Source: Burkholderia stabilis
GTDB lineage: Bacteria > Pseudomonadota > Gammaproteobacteria > Burkholderiales > Burkholderiaceae
Assembly: GCF_001742165.1 (NCBI RefSeq)
Contig: NZ_CP016443.1
Coordinates: forward strand, 1,426,001 to 1,490,000
Direction of reading: 5' to 3'
DNA: 64,000 nucleotides
How positions within the stretch are numbered: the stretch's first letter is position 1; each line of letters begins with the position of its first letter. Below are positions 24,295-33,124 of this stretch, piece by piece. The notes beneath the pieces were generated by a model. It was given only the letters and a program-made list of their open reading frames with translations. It had not been told where the DNA came from and searched no databases. Made by a program: the position numbers and the translations under genes.

Positions 24295-24588
24295 GGTGCG
24301 TGGCCCTGGCAGGAATGCATGAACGACGGGCGGTAATCGTCCCTGCGCCGGCTTCGCCGCTGGCGCGGACAGGCCCGCCCACATAATTGCAATTGCAATC
24401 GTAATGCAAAGCGCTCGCGGACGGCAAACGAAACGTCACGGGAATGCGGCAGCGCGCCTGCCCGGCGATGGCGTCGGGCAGGCGCAAGGTGAATGTGGTG
24501 TGGCGCCGTATCCGGGCGGAAAAGATCGGGGCGCGCGATACCCGCACGCGTGGCGATGGCCGCGGGCCGGGCCTTGCGCCGTGAACCG

Positions 24589-25719
24589 CTAGATCGGCCA
24601 GCTGATCTCGAAGCGCGCGCCGCCGAGTTCAACCGGATCGACGACTGCGATCCGGCCGTTGTGCGCGTGGAGCACCTGCCGCGTGATTGACAGGCCGAGC
24701 CCGTAGCCGCCGGTGCGGCGGTCGAGGCGCACGAACGCATCGAAGATCCGTTCGCGTTCCTGCTCCGGCACGCCGGGGCCGTCGTCCTCGACGAAGATCC
24801 CGATATTGCCGTGATCGAGCACGATGCCGACGACGATCCGCGATTGCGCATACTTGCTCGCGTTGCGCAGCAGGTTGCGCATCGCGTACGACATCAGCCG
24901 CCGGTCCATCCTCACGCGCAGGTCCGACTCGAGCGCGATGCGCGACTCGATCGTGCGCTCCGGATACAGCAGCTGCGCGTCCTTGACCTGGTGCTCGAAC
25001 CACGCGACGGGCGCGGTCATCTCGAGGTTCGACTGCAGCGAGCTGTATTCGAGCCGCGCGAACGTGAGGCTCATGTCGATCAGTTCCTCGAGCTCGGTCA
25101 CGTCCTGCGCGATGCTTTCGAGCGCGCCCTGGTATTCGGCCGCCGACGCCGGCTCGCGCAGCATCTCCAGCGCGAAGCGCACACGCGCGAGCGGCGTGCG
25201 CAGTTCGTGCGAAATGCCGTTGGTAAGGTCACGCTGCGCGGCGATCAGCCGCTCCATGCGCATGGCCAGCGCATTCAGCGTGCGCGCGAGCGGACCGATG
25301 ATCACGCTGTGCGATTCGCGCGCGCGGGTGTTGAAGCGCCCGCCCGTGAAGTCGATCGCACGTTCGCGCACCATCACGAGATCCGACCAGACGGGCCGCA
25401 TCCACCGGTACGCCGCAAGCGCGGGCGCCGCGAACACGAACGCGAGCACGATATAGATGTCGCCGGGCAGCGGGTCGAACGCATGCCACACCACCTGCGG
25501 CGACAATTCGACGCACAGCGCGAGCGCCGGCACGAGCGCGGTCAGCAGCACGAGGCCGAGCAGGTGCAGGTAGGTGCGCACGTAAAGGCGCGACCAGCTC
25601 GGGATGCGGTCGGCGCGCGTATCGGTCCACGCGCGGCGGAAATGCAGCCAGCGCCATTTGACGTAGCGCAGCGTCGGCAGCGGCGGTGCATCGGGGTGCG
25701 AACGGGTTCGTCGGATCAT
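24589..25719 (-). CDS. rstB: Sensor histidine kinase, RstB-like
   Basis: A 376-residue membrane kinase. There are two membrane segments (about 50-70 and 88-107) with a short periplasmic loop. A HAMP region with FTGGRFNTRARESHSVIIGPLA follows, then the phospho-accepting His171 in ISHELRTPLARVRF. ATPase motifs are NLLRNASKY, EDDGPGVPEQER and GGYGLGLSI. The sequence style around GRFNTR and the partner protein fit the RstB branch. It follows the RstA-like gene by 64 bp on the same strand. The signal is unknown. Confidence 0.8.
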   Translation of the reverse strand: MIRRTRSHPDAPPLPTLRYVKWRWLHFRRAWTDTRADRIPSWSRLYVRTYLHLLGLVLLTALVPALALCVELSPQVVWHAFDPLPGDIYIVLAFVFAAPALAAYRWMRPVWSDLVMVRERAIDFTGGRFNTRARESHSVIIGPLARTLNALAMRMERLIAAQRDLTNGISHELRTPLARVRFALEMLREPASAAEYQGALESIAQDVTELEELIDMSLTFARLEYSSLQSNLEMTAPVAWFEHQVKDAQLLYPERTIESRIALESDLRVRMDRRLMSYAMRNLLRNASKYAQSRIVVGIVLDHGNIGIFVEDDGPGVPEQERERIFDAFVRLDRRTGGYGLGLSITRQVLHAHNGRIAVVDPVELGGARFEISWPI

Positions 25720-25783
25720 CGCCTCTCCGGGCTGGCGGGCGGAAGGCCCGCGCGGAACGTGACGGCGTCGCCCGACGGCGGCG

Positions 25784-26494
25784 TCATTCCCACGCGTGCT
25801 TGCTGAATTGGTAACCCTTGCTGCGGATCGTCTTGATCCGCTGCGGGTTGCTCGCGTCGTCGCGCAGCTTGCGGCGCAGCTTCGAGATGCGCCCGTCGAT
25901 CGTGCGGTCGAGGCCGTCGAATTCGACGCCGCGCAACTGCAGCATCAGGTCGTCGCGGCTGACGACTTCGCCTGCATGGCACACGAGCGCCCACAGCAGG
26001 TCGAATTCCGCCGAGGTCAGATCGGGCGTGCTGCCGTCGGGCAGCACGACCGTGCGGTCGGTGCGGTCGATCGAGAACTTGCCGAACGCATAGCGCTCGG
26101 GCTGCAGTGCGGTGCTTTCGGCCGTGCGCGCGGGCGCGCGGCGAAGCTGCGCCTTGATCCGCGCGAGCAGGATGCGCGGCTCGACCGGCTTGTGCACGTA
26201 GTCGTCCGCGCCGAACTCGAGGCCGAGCAGCTCGTCGAACGGCTCGTCGCGCGCCGTCACCATGATGATCACGCCGTCGTACTGCTTGCGCGCCTCGCGA
26301 CAGATTTCGAAGCCGTCCTTGCCCGGCAGGTTCACGTCGAGGATGACGAGATCGGGGCGAATGGACAGGATCGCCGGCACCGCGGCGTCACCATGCAGCA
26401 CAGTATCGACTTCATAGTCGTTCTTGCGCAGGTAGCCGGCGATCAGCGTGGACAGGCGGGTGTCGTCTTCGACGAGCAGGATGCGAAAAGACAT
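25784..26494 (-). CDS. rstA: OmpR-family response regulator, RstA-like
   Basis: A 236-residue regulator. The receiver has EDD near residues 10-11, phosphoacceptor Asp53 in VILDVNLPGKDG, and HKPVEP near residue 103. The winged helix contains LRGVEFDGLDRTIDGRISKLRRKLRDD, a very RstA-like recognition segment. The ATG at 26494 gives the standard MSFRILLVEDD opening; an ATG six codons upstream is possible. It precedes the kinase gene and is divergent from glsA across 219 bp, so glsA is a possible target. Confidence 0.82.
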   Translation of the reverse strand: MSFRILLVEDDTRLSTLIAGYLRKNDYEVDTVLHGDAAVPAILSIRPDLVILDVNLPGKDGFEICREARKQYDGVIIMVTARDEPFDELLGLEFGADDYVHKPVEPRILLARIKAQLRRAPARTAESTALQPERYAFGKFSIDRTDRTVVLPDGSTPDLTSAEFDLLWALVCHAGEVVSRDDLMLQLRGVEFDGLDRTIDGRISKLRRKLRDDASNPQRIKTIRSKGYQFSKHAWE

Positions 26495-26713
26495 GGGCAA
26501 CGGTCGGATCATCGGGGTGGCCGCGGCGGCGACGGCAGGTGCCGGACGCCGGCCATCGGCCGAAACGTACCGCATGATACTGCGCCCGCCGATTGCCTGT
26601 TTGTCCGTCTTGAAAATAAGGGCACGATACCGGGTGCGCTTGACGAATCGGCGCCGAGACGGTTCCATACGGGCTCGCCGGAATCCGGGCCGCGCACCTA
26701 CCCGCCTGACGTG

Positions 26714-27628
26714 ATGAATTACCAGACGATCCTCGAACGCATCCATACCGAACTCGCCCCCTGGATTGGCCAGGGACGGGTTGCCGACTACATTCCCGAA
26801 CTCGCGAAAGTCCCCGCCGACAAGTTCGGGATGGCCGTCGTGACGCTCGACGGAAACGTTTACACCGTGGGCGACGCGCACGAGCGCTTCTCGATCCAGA
26901 GCATCTCGAAGCTGTTCGCGTGCACGCTCGCGTTTCAGTTGCTGGGCGATGCCCTGTGGGAACGGGTCGGCCGCGAGCCGTCGGGCAACGCGTTCAACTC
27001 GCTCGTGCAGCTCGAAAGCGAGCGCGGCAAGCCGCGCAACCCGTTCATCAATGCAGGCGCGCTGGTCGTCACCGACGTGCTGTGCCGCCGCTTCGTGAAG
27101 GCCGAGACGGCGCTCGTCGAATTCGTGCGGCGGCTGATCGGCACGAACGACATCGACTACGATTCGCGCGTCGCGCAGTCTGAGCTGCAGCACGCGGAGC
27201 GCAACCGCGCGATGGCGCACTTCATGGCGAGCTTCGGCAACATGCAGATGCCGCCCGATACGGTGATCGATGCGTATTGCCGCCAGTGCGCGATCACGAT
27301 GAACTGCGTCGAACTCGCGCGCGCCGCGCTGTTTCTTGCTAACGGCGGCGTCGCACCGGTGACGAGCGAGCGGGTCGTCGACTCGAGTTCCGCGAAACGG
27401 CTGTCGGCGCTGATGCTGACCTGCGGCACCTACGATGCGGCCGGCGATTTCGTGTACCGCGTCGGGCTGCCCGCGAAAAGCGGCGTCGGCGGCGGGATCG
27501 TCGCGGTGCTGCCCGGCGAGATGGCCGTGTGCGTGTGGGCGCCGGGGCTCGATGCGAACGGGAATTCGTTGGCGGGGACGTTGGCGCTGGAGTGGTTGAC
27601 GACTTATACGGGAAGGTCGATCTTCTGA
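26714..27628 (+). CDS. glsA: Glutaminase A
   Basis: A 304-residue glutaminase of the serine-dependent beta-lactamase-like family, converting glutamine to glutamate and ammonia in the cytosol. The catalytic S-x-x-K pair is Ser63-Lys66 in FSIQSISKLF. Substrate-pocket segments NPFINAGALVVTDVL, NDIDYDSRVAQSE, MNCVELARAALFLANGG and GLPAKSGVGGGIVAVLPG are all present. It is full length. The last 17 codons reappear downstream as remnants (29740, 35521), implying that the 3' end has been a junction for DNA acquisition. Confidence 0.92.
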   Translation: MNYQTILERIHTELAPWIGQGRVADYIPELAKVPADKFGMAVVTLDGNVYTVGDAHERFSIQSISKLFACTLAFQLLGDALWERVGREPSGNAFNSLVQLESERGKPRNPFINAGALVVTDVLCRRFVKAETALVEFVRRLIGTNDIDYDSRVAQSELQHAERNRAMAHFMASFGNMQMPPDTVIDAYCRQCAITMNCVELARAALFLANGGVAPVTSERVVDSSSAKRLSALMLTCGTYDAAGDFVYRVGLPAKSGVGGGIVAVLPGEMAVCVWAPGLDANGNSLAGTLALEWLTTYTGRSIF

Positions 27629-27760
27629 AGCAGCGAAGTTAAACGTAACTCATCATTTGCAATGGTGGCAGGTTGGTTCAGCACGCACCCGCACGCGGAA
27701 TTGGGAATTCGTCCTCTGGCAGCGACCAAACCGAACCGGTCGCATAGCTGCCCCGGTATT
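27578..27760 (+). repeat. glsA 3' end plus flank, copy A (intact gene)
   Basis: The coding segment for TLALEWLTTYTGRSIF and its stop, plus the following ~130 bases. Bases 27578-27612 are identical over 35 bp to copy B at 29740-29774. Resemblance then continues, more diverged, through the downstream flank (for example GGGAATTCGTCCTCTGGC versus GAGAATTCGTCTTTCGGC). Confidence 0.85.
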
Positions 27761-27889
27761 AGTCATTCGACAAGAACATGGAAGGTGCCCTTGTATTCCG
27801 GGTACGGGAGCATGTTGAGCTGTAGTGGCAAAGCGCCACCACGTGCGAATTGCCGCAGGCCAAATTGATTCGACCACACATCACACTTT

Positions 27890-28780
27890 CTAGCCGCGCC
27901 GCAGATTTGCGGACGCGGCTTTCACCATGTCTGCAAAAGTAGTTGCGGCACGGGTTCGCCCCGTTCCTTTCGGCCATAACAAACCGAGTTTTCGAGACAA
28001 CTCCGGATGCGTTACGGGTATCAAGTTAATGCGTTCGAAGTCGGAACAGGCACGCTCCGGAACGATAGTCGCAAGTTGCCCTTCTGCGGCAACGGCCAGA
28101 AGCGACTGCGTGGTATCCATTTCTACGACTACCCTCGGTTGAACGCCTGCAGATTTGAACGCCTCTTCGATCAGGACGCGCGTCGAGAATTTTGGTGTCA
28201 GCAGTGCAAGGGGAATCGAATCGAGTGTTTTCCATTGGACCCGGCGTTTCTGTGCGAAGGGGTGGCTCCGGCCGACGGCAAGAACAAGTCGCTCCGTGAA
28301 GAGATACTCGGATTCGACATCGTCCCGCGAAGCAGGATGGAAGCCGAGACCGAGATCGAGTGTGCCGAGTGCCAGTTTTTGCTCAAGCTCAGTTGCGAGT
28401 AGATCCTCAACGACGATCCGAACCTTCGGATACTGCTGATTGAAGGACGAGACAGCTCGAGGCAAAAATGACAGCGGAAATATCGGGATCGCACCCAAGG
28501 TAAAGATGCCCGCGTTGAGCTCGCTCAGTTCCTGTAGGGCACGTCTCGCCCGCATCGTTTCATTGCAAGTGCGTGCGGCATAGTCGTGGAAAACCCGGCC
28601 GGCCTGTGTGAGCCGAATGCCACGCCCTACTCGATCGAACAGCGCAATCCCTAACTCCTCTTCGAGTTGCCGAAGAGCGTGCGATAGCGTGGATTGCGCA
28701 ACGCACATTGTTTCGGCCGCGCGGGAAAGGTTGTTGAGTTCGACAATGGCCAGAAAATAGCGAAGGTGGCGCAGTTCCAT
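27890..28780 (-). CDS. LysR-family transcriptional regulator
   Basis: A 296-residue LysR-type protein. The winged helix lies at residues 1-60 (MELRHLRYFLAIVELNNLSRAAETM, AQSTLSHALRQLEEELG), followed by the two-lobed effector domain. The opening ELRHLRYFLAIVE is typical of the CynR/CbbR-like branch. It is divergent from a RidA-like gene across 233 bp and probably controls it. Codon use is less GC-rich than in flanking genes such as glsA, consistent with recent acquisition. The effector is unknown. Confidence 0.85.
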   Translation of the reverse strand: MELRHLRYFLAIVELNNLSRAAETMCVAQSTLSHALRQLEEELGIALFDRVGRGIRLTQAGRVFHDYAARTCNETMRARRALQELSELNAGIFTLGAIPIFPLSFLPRAVSSFNQQYPKVRIVVEDLLATELEQKLALGTLDLGLGFHPASRDDVESEYLFTERLVLAVGRSHPFAQKRRVQWKTLDSIPLALLTPKFSTRVLIEEAFKSAGVQPRVVVEMDTTQSLLAVAAEGQLATIVPERACSDFERINLIPVTHPELSRKLGLLWPKGTGRTRAATTFADMVKAASANLRRG

Positions 28781-28868
28781 ATGTCTCCCAGCGGGTTTAG
28801 GCCGGCGTAGCAGCATCGATCGATACCATCGAACGATTTTATCGAATTAATTCATTTTTTTGATCATC

Positions 28869-28882
28869 GATACATACGTATC
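28869..28882. promoter_or_regulatory. Candidate LysR-type operator in the LysR/RidA divergent interval
   Basis: GATAC-ATAC-GTATC, a short inverted repeat in an AT-rich 233-bp divergent region. Several ATCGA-type half-repeats occur just before it (28814-28846). Position and symmetry fit binding by the divergent LysR-type regulator. Confidence 0.35.
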
Positions 28883-29013
28883 ATTATCCATCGACACTGC
28901 CTCAATATCCGCGCTGACAACGCGTGGGCTCGTCGCAAGCGGCAGATGTACGTCACGGAAAGACAATTCAACTGACTGCACTAGCGCCGTCAGTCTCACC
29001 TCTGGAGCACCTG

Positions 29014-29475
29014 ATGAGCGTCACCATTGTGCGACACCGTACCCCCGCGTATCTCGAAGAATCGTGGGCACGCGAATTTTCAGAAGCGATCGAGATCCCT
29101 GCATGTGCGACAACCCTTACGTTGAGCGGAGTAGGCGCGCTGCCGTCGAATCTCGATGCCGAGCCGCACACGATCGACTATTTCGGCGATACACAAACGC
29201 AGACTAAAAGTGTGCTGGATCAAATCCAGCGAATCCTCGAAGGAAAAGGGTATGCGTTGGGAGATGTGATTACCGTGCAAGCGCTTTTCGTTGCTGATCC
29301 CGCGAACGGCGGCACCCCAAACTACGAGAGTTTTTCGAGCGTCTATGCTGAATATTTTGGCTCGGCAGTGCAACCAAATCTGCCGGTCAGGACTCGCGCA
29401 CAGGTAGTTGGGCTTGTCGAGCCGGGCTGGCTGGTCGAGGTGACCGTGACAGCAGCGAAGGTCACGAATGCCTGA
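29014..29475 (+). CDS. RidA/YjgF-family protein
   Basis: A 153-residue Rid-family protein. Typical features are TLTLSGVGALP, TQTKSVLDQIQRILEGKGYALGDVITVQALFVAD, and the substrate-carboxylate Arg near residue 126 in LPVRTRAQVVGL. RidA proteins deaminate reactive enamine/imine intermediates, and longer paralogues serve catabolic pathways. The start at 29014 is supported by TGGAG upstream. It is divergent from a LysR regulator, and the pair forms a self-contained module between glsA 3'-end copies A and B. The specific substrate is unknown. Confidence 0.8.
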   Translation: MSVTIVRHRTPAYLEESWAREFSEAIEIPACATTLTLSGVGALPSNLDAEPHTIDYFGDTQTQTKSVLDQIQRILEGKGYALGDVITVQALFVADPANGGTPNYESFSSVYAEYFGSAVQPNLPVRTRAQVVGLVEPGWLVEVTVTAAKVTNA

Positions 29476-29739
29476 CCATACTACCGTCATTCCAACCTAT
29501 TTTTTATCGATCCCATGACATTGTCGACAATCCTGGCACGTCCCTGAGCGATCTCCCGCGGCCGATCTCAGAGGCCAAAGCAGGCGTGCCGCTCACCCGT
29601 TCGATCTGTGCAGAAGGAATTACTTGAGAGTTATATTTCCCGAACACATGCGTTCAGGCACTTGAGAAACTGACACGGTACACCAGTGGTTCGATACTCT
29701 GATCCGGCCACCATCGGTTTATATACACGGACCGCGGGC

Positions 29740-29905
29740 ACGTTGGCGCTGGAGTGGTTGACGACTTATACGGGGCGGTCGATTTTTTGAAGCGCCTAAG
29801 TCAAGCGCGACTCATTCCGCGCAATAGCGGCACGCGCGAGCACACCACCGGAGAATTCGTCTTTCGGCCACGCTCGACCCGGAACGGCCCTTCGAGAGGC
29901 CGCAT
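29740..29905 (+). repeat. glsA 3'-end remnant, copy B
   Basis: Encodes in the same reading sense TLALEWLTTYTGRSIF and stop, identical at protein level to glsA. It is followed by a diverged version of the glsA downstream flank. No upstream part of glsA remains. It is the only notable content of the gap 29476-29982 apart from a 7-bp-stem hairpin at 29923-29940 (GCATTCA-gcgt-TGAATGC) just past the end of the next gene. Confidence 0.85.
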
Positions 29906-29982
29906 TCGACGATGGGAAGCAGGCATTCAGCGTTGAATGCTCAGGAAGTACCATAGACGTTGTCGCGCGTAGTCGACCTGTG

Positions 29983-30492
29983 TCAACGCGTGAAAAGCCA
30001 TTCCATGAATTCTCCGGCAACCTCCGGAGTCAGTTCGAGAACTGCTTCAGCTATCTTGGGCTGGCCCTTCGCAACCGCTACGGCGGCAAGCATGCATACA
30101 AGAAGGCCTGCATCGCACGCACGTTCCGATACGGTAGCGACAAGCGACGGTAGCTGCGCCAATGACAACAAATAGGCCGGCTCAAGGTCTGCCGGAACTT
30201 GAATCATATTCCTGGCACGGCAGATTTCGACCCACGCTGGAAACTGAAAGTAAGAATGATCCGCTCGCTCAGGCGCTGAAGCTAGTGCACGGACTACATG
30301 AGGTACAGCAGCGAATGATGCATCGTATACATCGCCTTGATGCGCCAGAGCACTCCAGAGTGTGAACCATGGTTCAGAATTGTTTGCGGAGGCGGGCATT
30401 CCCTCAAGCTGCTTCAGTAACGCAGGAATGTCAGCAGCATTGCCATATGCGTGTCCAAGTTCCGCCCAACGAGAGCTGTCCAGACTGATCAT
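29983..30492 (-). CDS. Orphan hypothetical protein, HEAT-like helical
   Basis: A 169-residue soluble protein, probably all-helical, with no signal peptide or membrane segment. Segments such as SEPWFTLWSALAHQGDVYDASFAAVPHVVRAL and QLPSLVATVSERACDAGLLVCMLAAVAVAKG suggest paired helices. Proteins of this look occur among stand-alone immunity proteins of polymorphic toxins, but no toxin gene is adjacent, so that role is only a guess. Base composition is lower in GC than neighbouring core genes. It follows glsA remnant B in the accreted region. Confidence 0.6.
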   Translation of the reverse strand: MISLDSSRWAELGHAYGNAADIPALLKQLEGMPASANNSEPWFTLWSALAHQGDVYDASFAAVPHVVRALASAPERADHSYFQFPAWVEICRARNMIQVPADLEPAYLLSLAQLPSLVATVSERACDAGLLVCMLAAVAVAKGQPKIAEAVLELTPEVAGEFMEWLFTR

Positions 30493-30828
30493 TGTGCTGA
30501 CCTATGGGGGCTAGATGTTACAGGCATGGACGAACCCTCTTGATAACGGGAAATGCAGACGCCAAACCCATAACACCACCCTACGCCGACGAAATAACGC
30601 ATCTGCGGATTAGAAACCACGTCACTGATCGTCATTGCAGGAGCACCGTGCTCACGGGTTAAAAGTCATCTCATCCGACTCTCAAAAATACGAGTATGGC
30701 CGGCCCTCGGCGCGACAACAGCTATCGAAAGCGGACGTCGATCAGTGACTACTCGTGGCTGCGGCAGGACGTCAAAGGCGATTTGGCGCTCACCCGGCAC
30801 GCCTCGAGCCCCCAACGACAGGCAATGA
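30493..30828. other. 336-bp interval with no recognisable feature
   Basis: Lower GC than its surroundings. Short open frames exist on both strands but none has a ribosome site or a recognisable domain. I see no promoter, repeat or RNA structure that I can defend. Confidence 0.4.
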
Positions 30829-31212
30829 TCAGAGATCTCCGCGCACTTCACCGGTTCCCAGCGCGCTCCGCTGCCGGTTGACTTCCGCCCAAAGCTCATC
30901 GCTGTCGTCATCGCGCAGCAGGACCATCCAGTCCAGTTGGTCGTCGGTCACGCCGAAGTATTCCAGGATTTCCTCGCGAACCGCATCGATGAACTGCGCG
31001 TATTCCGGCGTTGCCTGGGCCTGCGCGTGCAAGGCGTCGTATTCGGCATCGTCCGCACCGCCGCCGTGCTCGTCGATATAGCGCGAGATCCACTGGTCTC
31101 GTTCGTGGTCGTAATCGGCCTCGGCGCGCATCGCTTGCACGGCCGTGTAGAAATCCAGTTGGGCAAACGCGGCAATCGCCGCCGTTGTCGCCTCGTCAAA
31201 CGTAGTCGTCAT
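30829..31212 (-). CDS. Orphan acidic hypothetical protein (127 aa)
   Basis: A strongly acidic soluble protein of 127 residues with runs such as DDAEYDALHAQAQ and LRDDDSDELW. The charge pattern and small size are common in immunity or antitoxin-like proteins, but no partner is evident. The start at 31212 is preceded by GAGAG; an ATG four codons upstream is possible. It is flanked by another orphan and by a TetR gene on the same strand, within the accreted 27.6-36.4 kb region. No family assigned. Confidence 0.55.
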   Translation of the reverse strand: MTTTFDEATTAAIAAFAQLDFYTAVQAMRAEADYDHERDQWISRYIDEHGGGADDAEYDALHAQAQATPEYAQFIDAVREEILEYFGVTDDQLDWMVLLRDDDSDELWAEVNRQRSALGTGEVRGDL

Positions 31213-31329
31213 TCCATCTCTCATGTTGGTCGTGGCACATCATTGCATGCGCGCACCCGGGCAGATGCCTCGAATCCGGGCGGTGCAACGCGCAGCACGT
31301 AAATATCGCCTACGGTGATGCCGTTTTTG

Positions 31330-31926
31330 TCAGCGCAAAGCCATCTCCAACGGCATCATCGCTGGCTCGAGGGATGCCAGCAGGCGATCCTTCGATACAC
31401 CGTCTCGGGATTGGACGGAAATGCCGTGCAACTGCGTGGCGTAAAAATCGGCCAACGCCTCGACTTCGGTGCCGGGCTTGAGTTGGCCCTGGGCCAGCGC
31501 CGCTCGCAAGCGTTCAGCGATCGATTGTGTGCGGGCGCGTCGATGTTCGGCCAGCCATTCCATGACGCCTTCGTTGTCGGCCGAGTAGTTCGTGGCTGAA
31601 GAGACCACCATGCATCCATGGGGATAGCCACGCCTGGTATAGGCGGCAACAGCGTCACGCAACATCCGCTCGATGGCCGCGCGGACATCGGTTTCCTCCC
31701 TGAAAGCGCGGTCGGCGAAACCGCCGTCGCCTTGCTCGTAGAGCGCCACGGCCTCCTGGAACAGCGCCTCCTTGCTGCCAAAGGCGGCATAGATGCGTGC
31801 TGACGCGATGCCCATGACTTCGACCAGGTCGGACATCGACGTGCCTTCGTAGCCGCGGCGCCAAAACGCAAGCATGGCCTTTTTCAAGGCCATGTCGCGA
31901 TCAAATTCTCTCGGTCTTCCTGCCAT
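31330..31926 (-). CDS. TetR-family transcriptional regulator
   Basis: A 198-residue repressor. The N-terminal helix-turn-helix spans about residues 10-56 (ALKKAMLAFWRRGYEGTSMSDLVEVMGIASARIYAAFGSKEALF), followed by a ligand domain of the YxaF/AcrR-like group with GYPHGCMVVSSAT. Of two adjacent ATGs, 31926 has the better spacing to GAGAGA. It is divergent from a three-gene operon starting at 32038. The perfect 11-bp inverted repeat over that operon's promoter is its likely operator. Confidence 0.85.
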   Translation of the reverse strand: MAGRPREFDRDMALKKAMLAFWRRGYEGTSMSDLVEVMGIASARIYAAFGSKEALFQEAVALYEQGDGGFADRAFREETDVRAAIERMLRDAVAAYTRRGYPHGCMVVSSATNYSADNEGVMEWLAEHRRARTQSIAERLRAALAQGQLKPGTEVEALADFYATQLHGISVQSRDGVSKDRLLASLEPAMMPLEMALR

Positions 31927-31977
31927 CATTTCTCTCGTCTGCTCGTACGTCGCGCGGCAATTTTATCGCGCGTCGTA

Positions 31978-32028
31978 TTGACACGGGATGTTCGCTCGCT
32001 CTATTCTTTGTCAATTAACAAAGAATAG
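31978..32028 (+). promoter_or_regulatory. Promoter of the isomerase operon with TetR operator
   Basis: TTGACA (31978-31983), 18 bp, TATTCT (32002-32007). The -10 is overlapped by a perfect inverted repeat, CTATTCTTTGT (32001-32011) and ACAAAGAATAG (32018-32028), 6-bp spacer, ending just before the Shine-Dalgarno. This is a textbook repression geometry for the divergent TetR protein. Confidence 0.75.
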
Positions 32029-32037
32029 GAAATACAC

Positions 32038-33093
32038 ATGCGTACCCTCAAGGGCCCCAGCCTCCATCTCGCGCAGTTCGCTGACGATGTCGCGCCCTTC
32101 AACAGCTTGCCGAACATCGCACAATGGGCTGCCGGAACAGGCTTCAAGGCACTGCAGATTCCCGCCTGGGACGAGCGCCTGTTCGATGTGGAGACCGCCG
32201 CGGATAGTCAGGACTACTGCGACGAAGTGAAGGGCACCCTGGCCGAGCATGGTCTCGAGATCAGCGAACTGACGACGCACATCTTCGGCCAACTGGTCGC
32301 GGTGCATCCCGCGTACGACGCCATGTGCGACAACTTCGCCCCCGAGCCACTGCGCGGCAATCCGGTCGCGCGCACCGCGTGGGCCCTAGATCGACTCGAG
32401 CTGGCGGCACGGGCTTCACGCCGCCTGGGGCTGACCGACATGGGTACCTTCTCCGGCTCCCTGGCATGGCCCTACCTGTTTCCCTTCCCGCAACGGCCCG
32501 CGGGCCTGATCGAGACGGCCTTCGACGAGCTGGCGCGGCGCTGGCGGCCGATTCTCGACGTCTGCGACGAGAACGGCGTCAACCTTTGCTACGAGATCCA
32601 CCCCAGCGAAGACCTGCATGACGGCGTCACCTTCGAGCGCTTCCATGCGCTGGTCGGCCAGCACGCGCGCTGCAAGATCCTGTTCGATCCCAGCCATTTC
32701 GTGCTGCAGCAGCTGGACTATCTGGCCTACATCGATATCTACCGCGAGCACATTCGCATGTTCCATGTGAAGGACGCGGAGTTCCTGCCTTCGGGCCGGC
32801 AAGGCATCTACGGCGGCTACGGTTCATGGCTGGAGCGTGCCGGCCGTTTCCGCTCGCTTGGCGACGGCCAGGTCGACTTCAAGGCGATCTTCTCCAAATT
32901 CGCGCAGTACGACTACGAAGGCTGGGCCACGCTGGAGTGGGAATGCTGCCTCAAGGATCAGGACGATGGTGCGCGTGAAGGCGTGGCATTCATCAACGAC
33001 CACATCATCCGCGTGACGACGCGCATCTTCGACGATTTCGCCGGCGCCGCGGTCAACCCGCAGCAAATCCACACCATGCTCGGCATGGCATGA
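32038..33093 (+). CDS. Sugar-phosphate isomerase/epimerase-type TIM barrel
   Basis: A 351-residue protein of the xylose-isomerase-like (AP-endonuclease family 2) barrel. Metal-ligand regions are visible: VNLCYEIHPSEDLHDG (Glu and His), KILFDPSHFVLQQLDY (Asp and His), IRMFHVKDAEF and GWATLEWECC (Glu). Members isomerise or epimerise sugars, inositol derivatives or related polyols, so the substrate cannot be stated. It is the first gene of an operon with an epoxide-hydrolase-like protein and an esterase, under a TetR-type operator. Confidence 0.82.
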   Translation: MRTLKGPSLHLAQFADDVAPFNSLPNIAQWAAGTGFKALQIPAWDERLFDVETAADSQDYCDEVKGTLAEHGLEISELTTHIFGQLVAVHPAYDAMCDNFAPEPLRGNPVARTAWALDRLELAARASRRLGLTDMGTFSGSLAWPYLFPFPQRPAGLIETAFDELARRWRPILDVCDENGVNLCYEIHPSEDLHDGVTFERFHALVGQHARCKILFDPSHFVLQQLDYLAYIDIYREHIRMFHVKDAEFLPSGRQGIYGGYGSWLERAGRFRSLGDGQVDFKAIFSKFAQYDYEGWATLEWECCLKDQDDGAREGVAFINDHIIRVTTRIFDDFAGAAVNPQQIHTMLGMA

Positions 33094-33124
33094 GTCGCTT
33101 CCCACATTGATACGCACGATCGAT

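Noticed and set aside
21584..24547. A 987-codon minus-strand frame across the patatin gene
   Set aside because: It is antisense to a well-supported gene and merges into the true azoreductase region only by chance openness.
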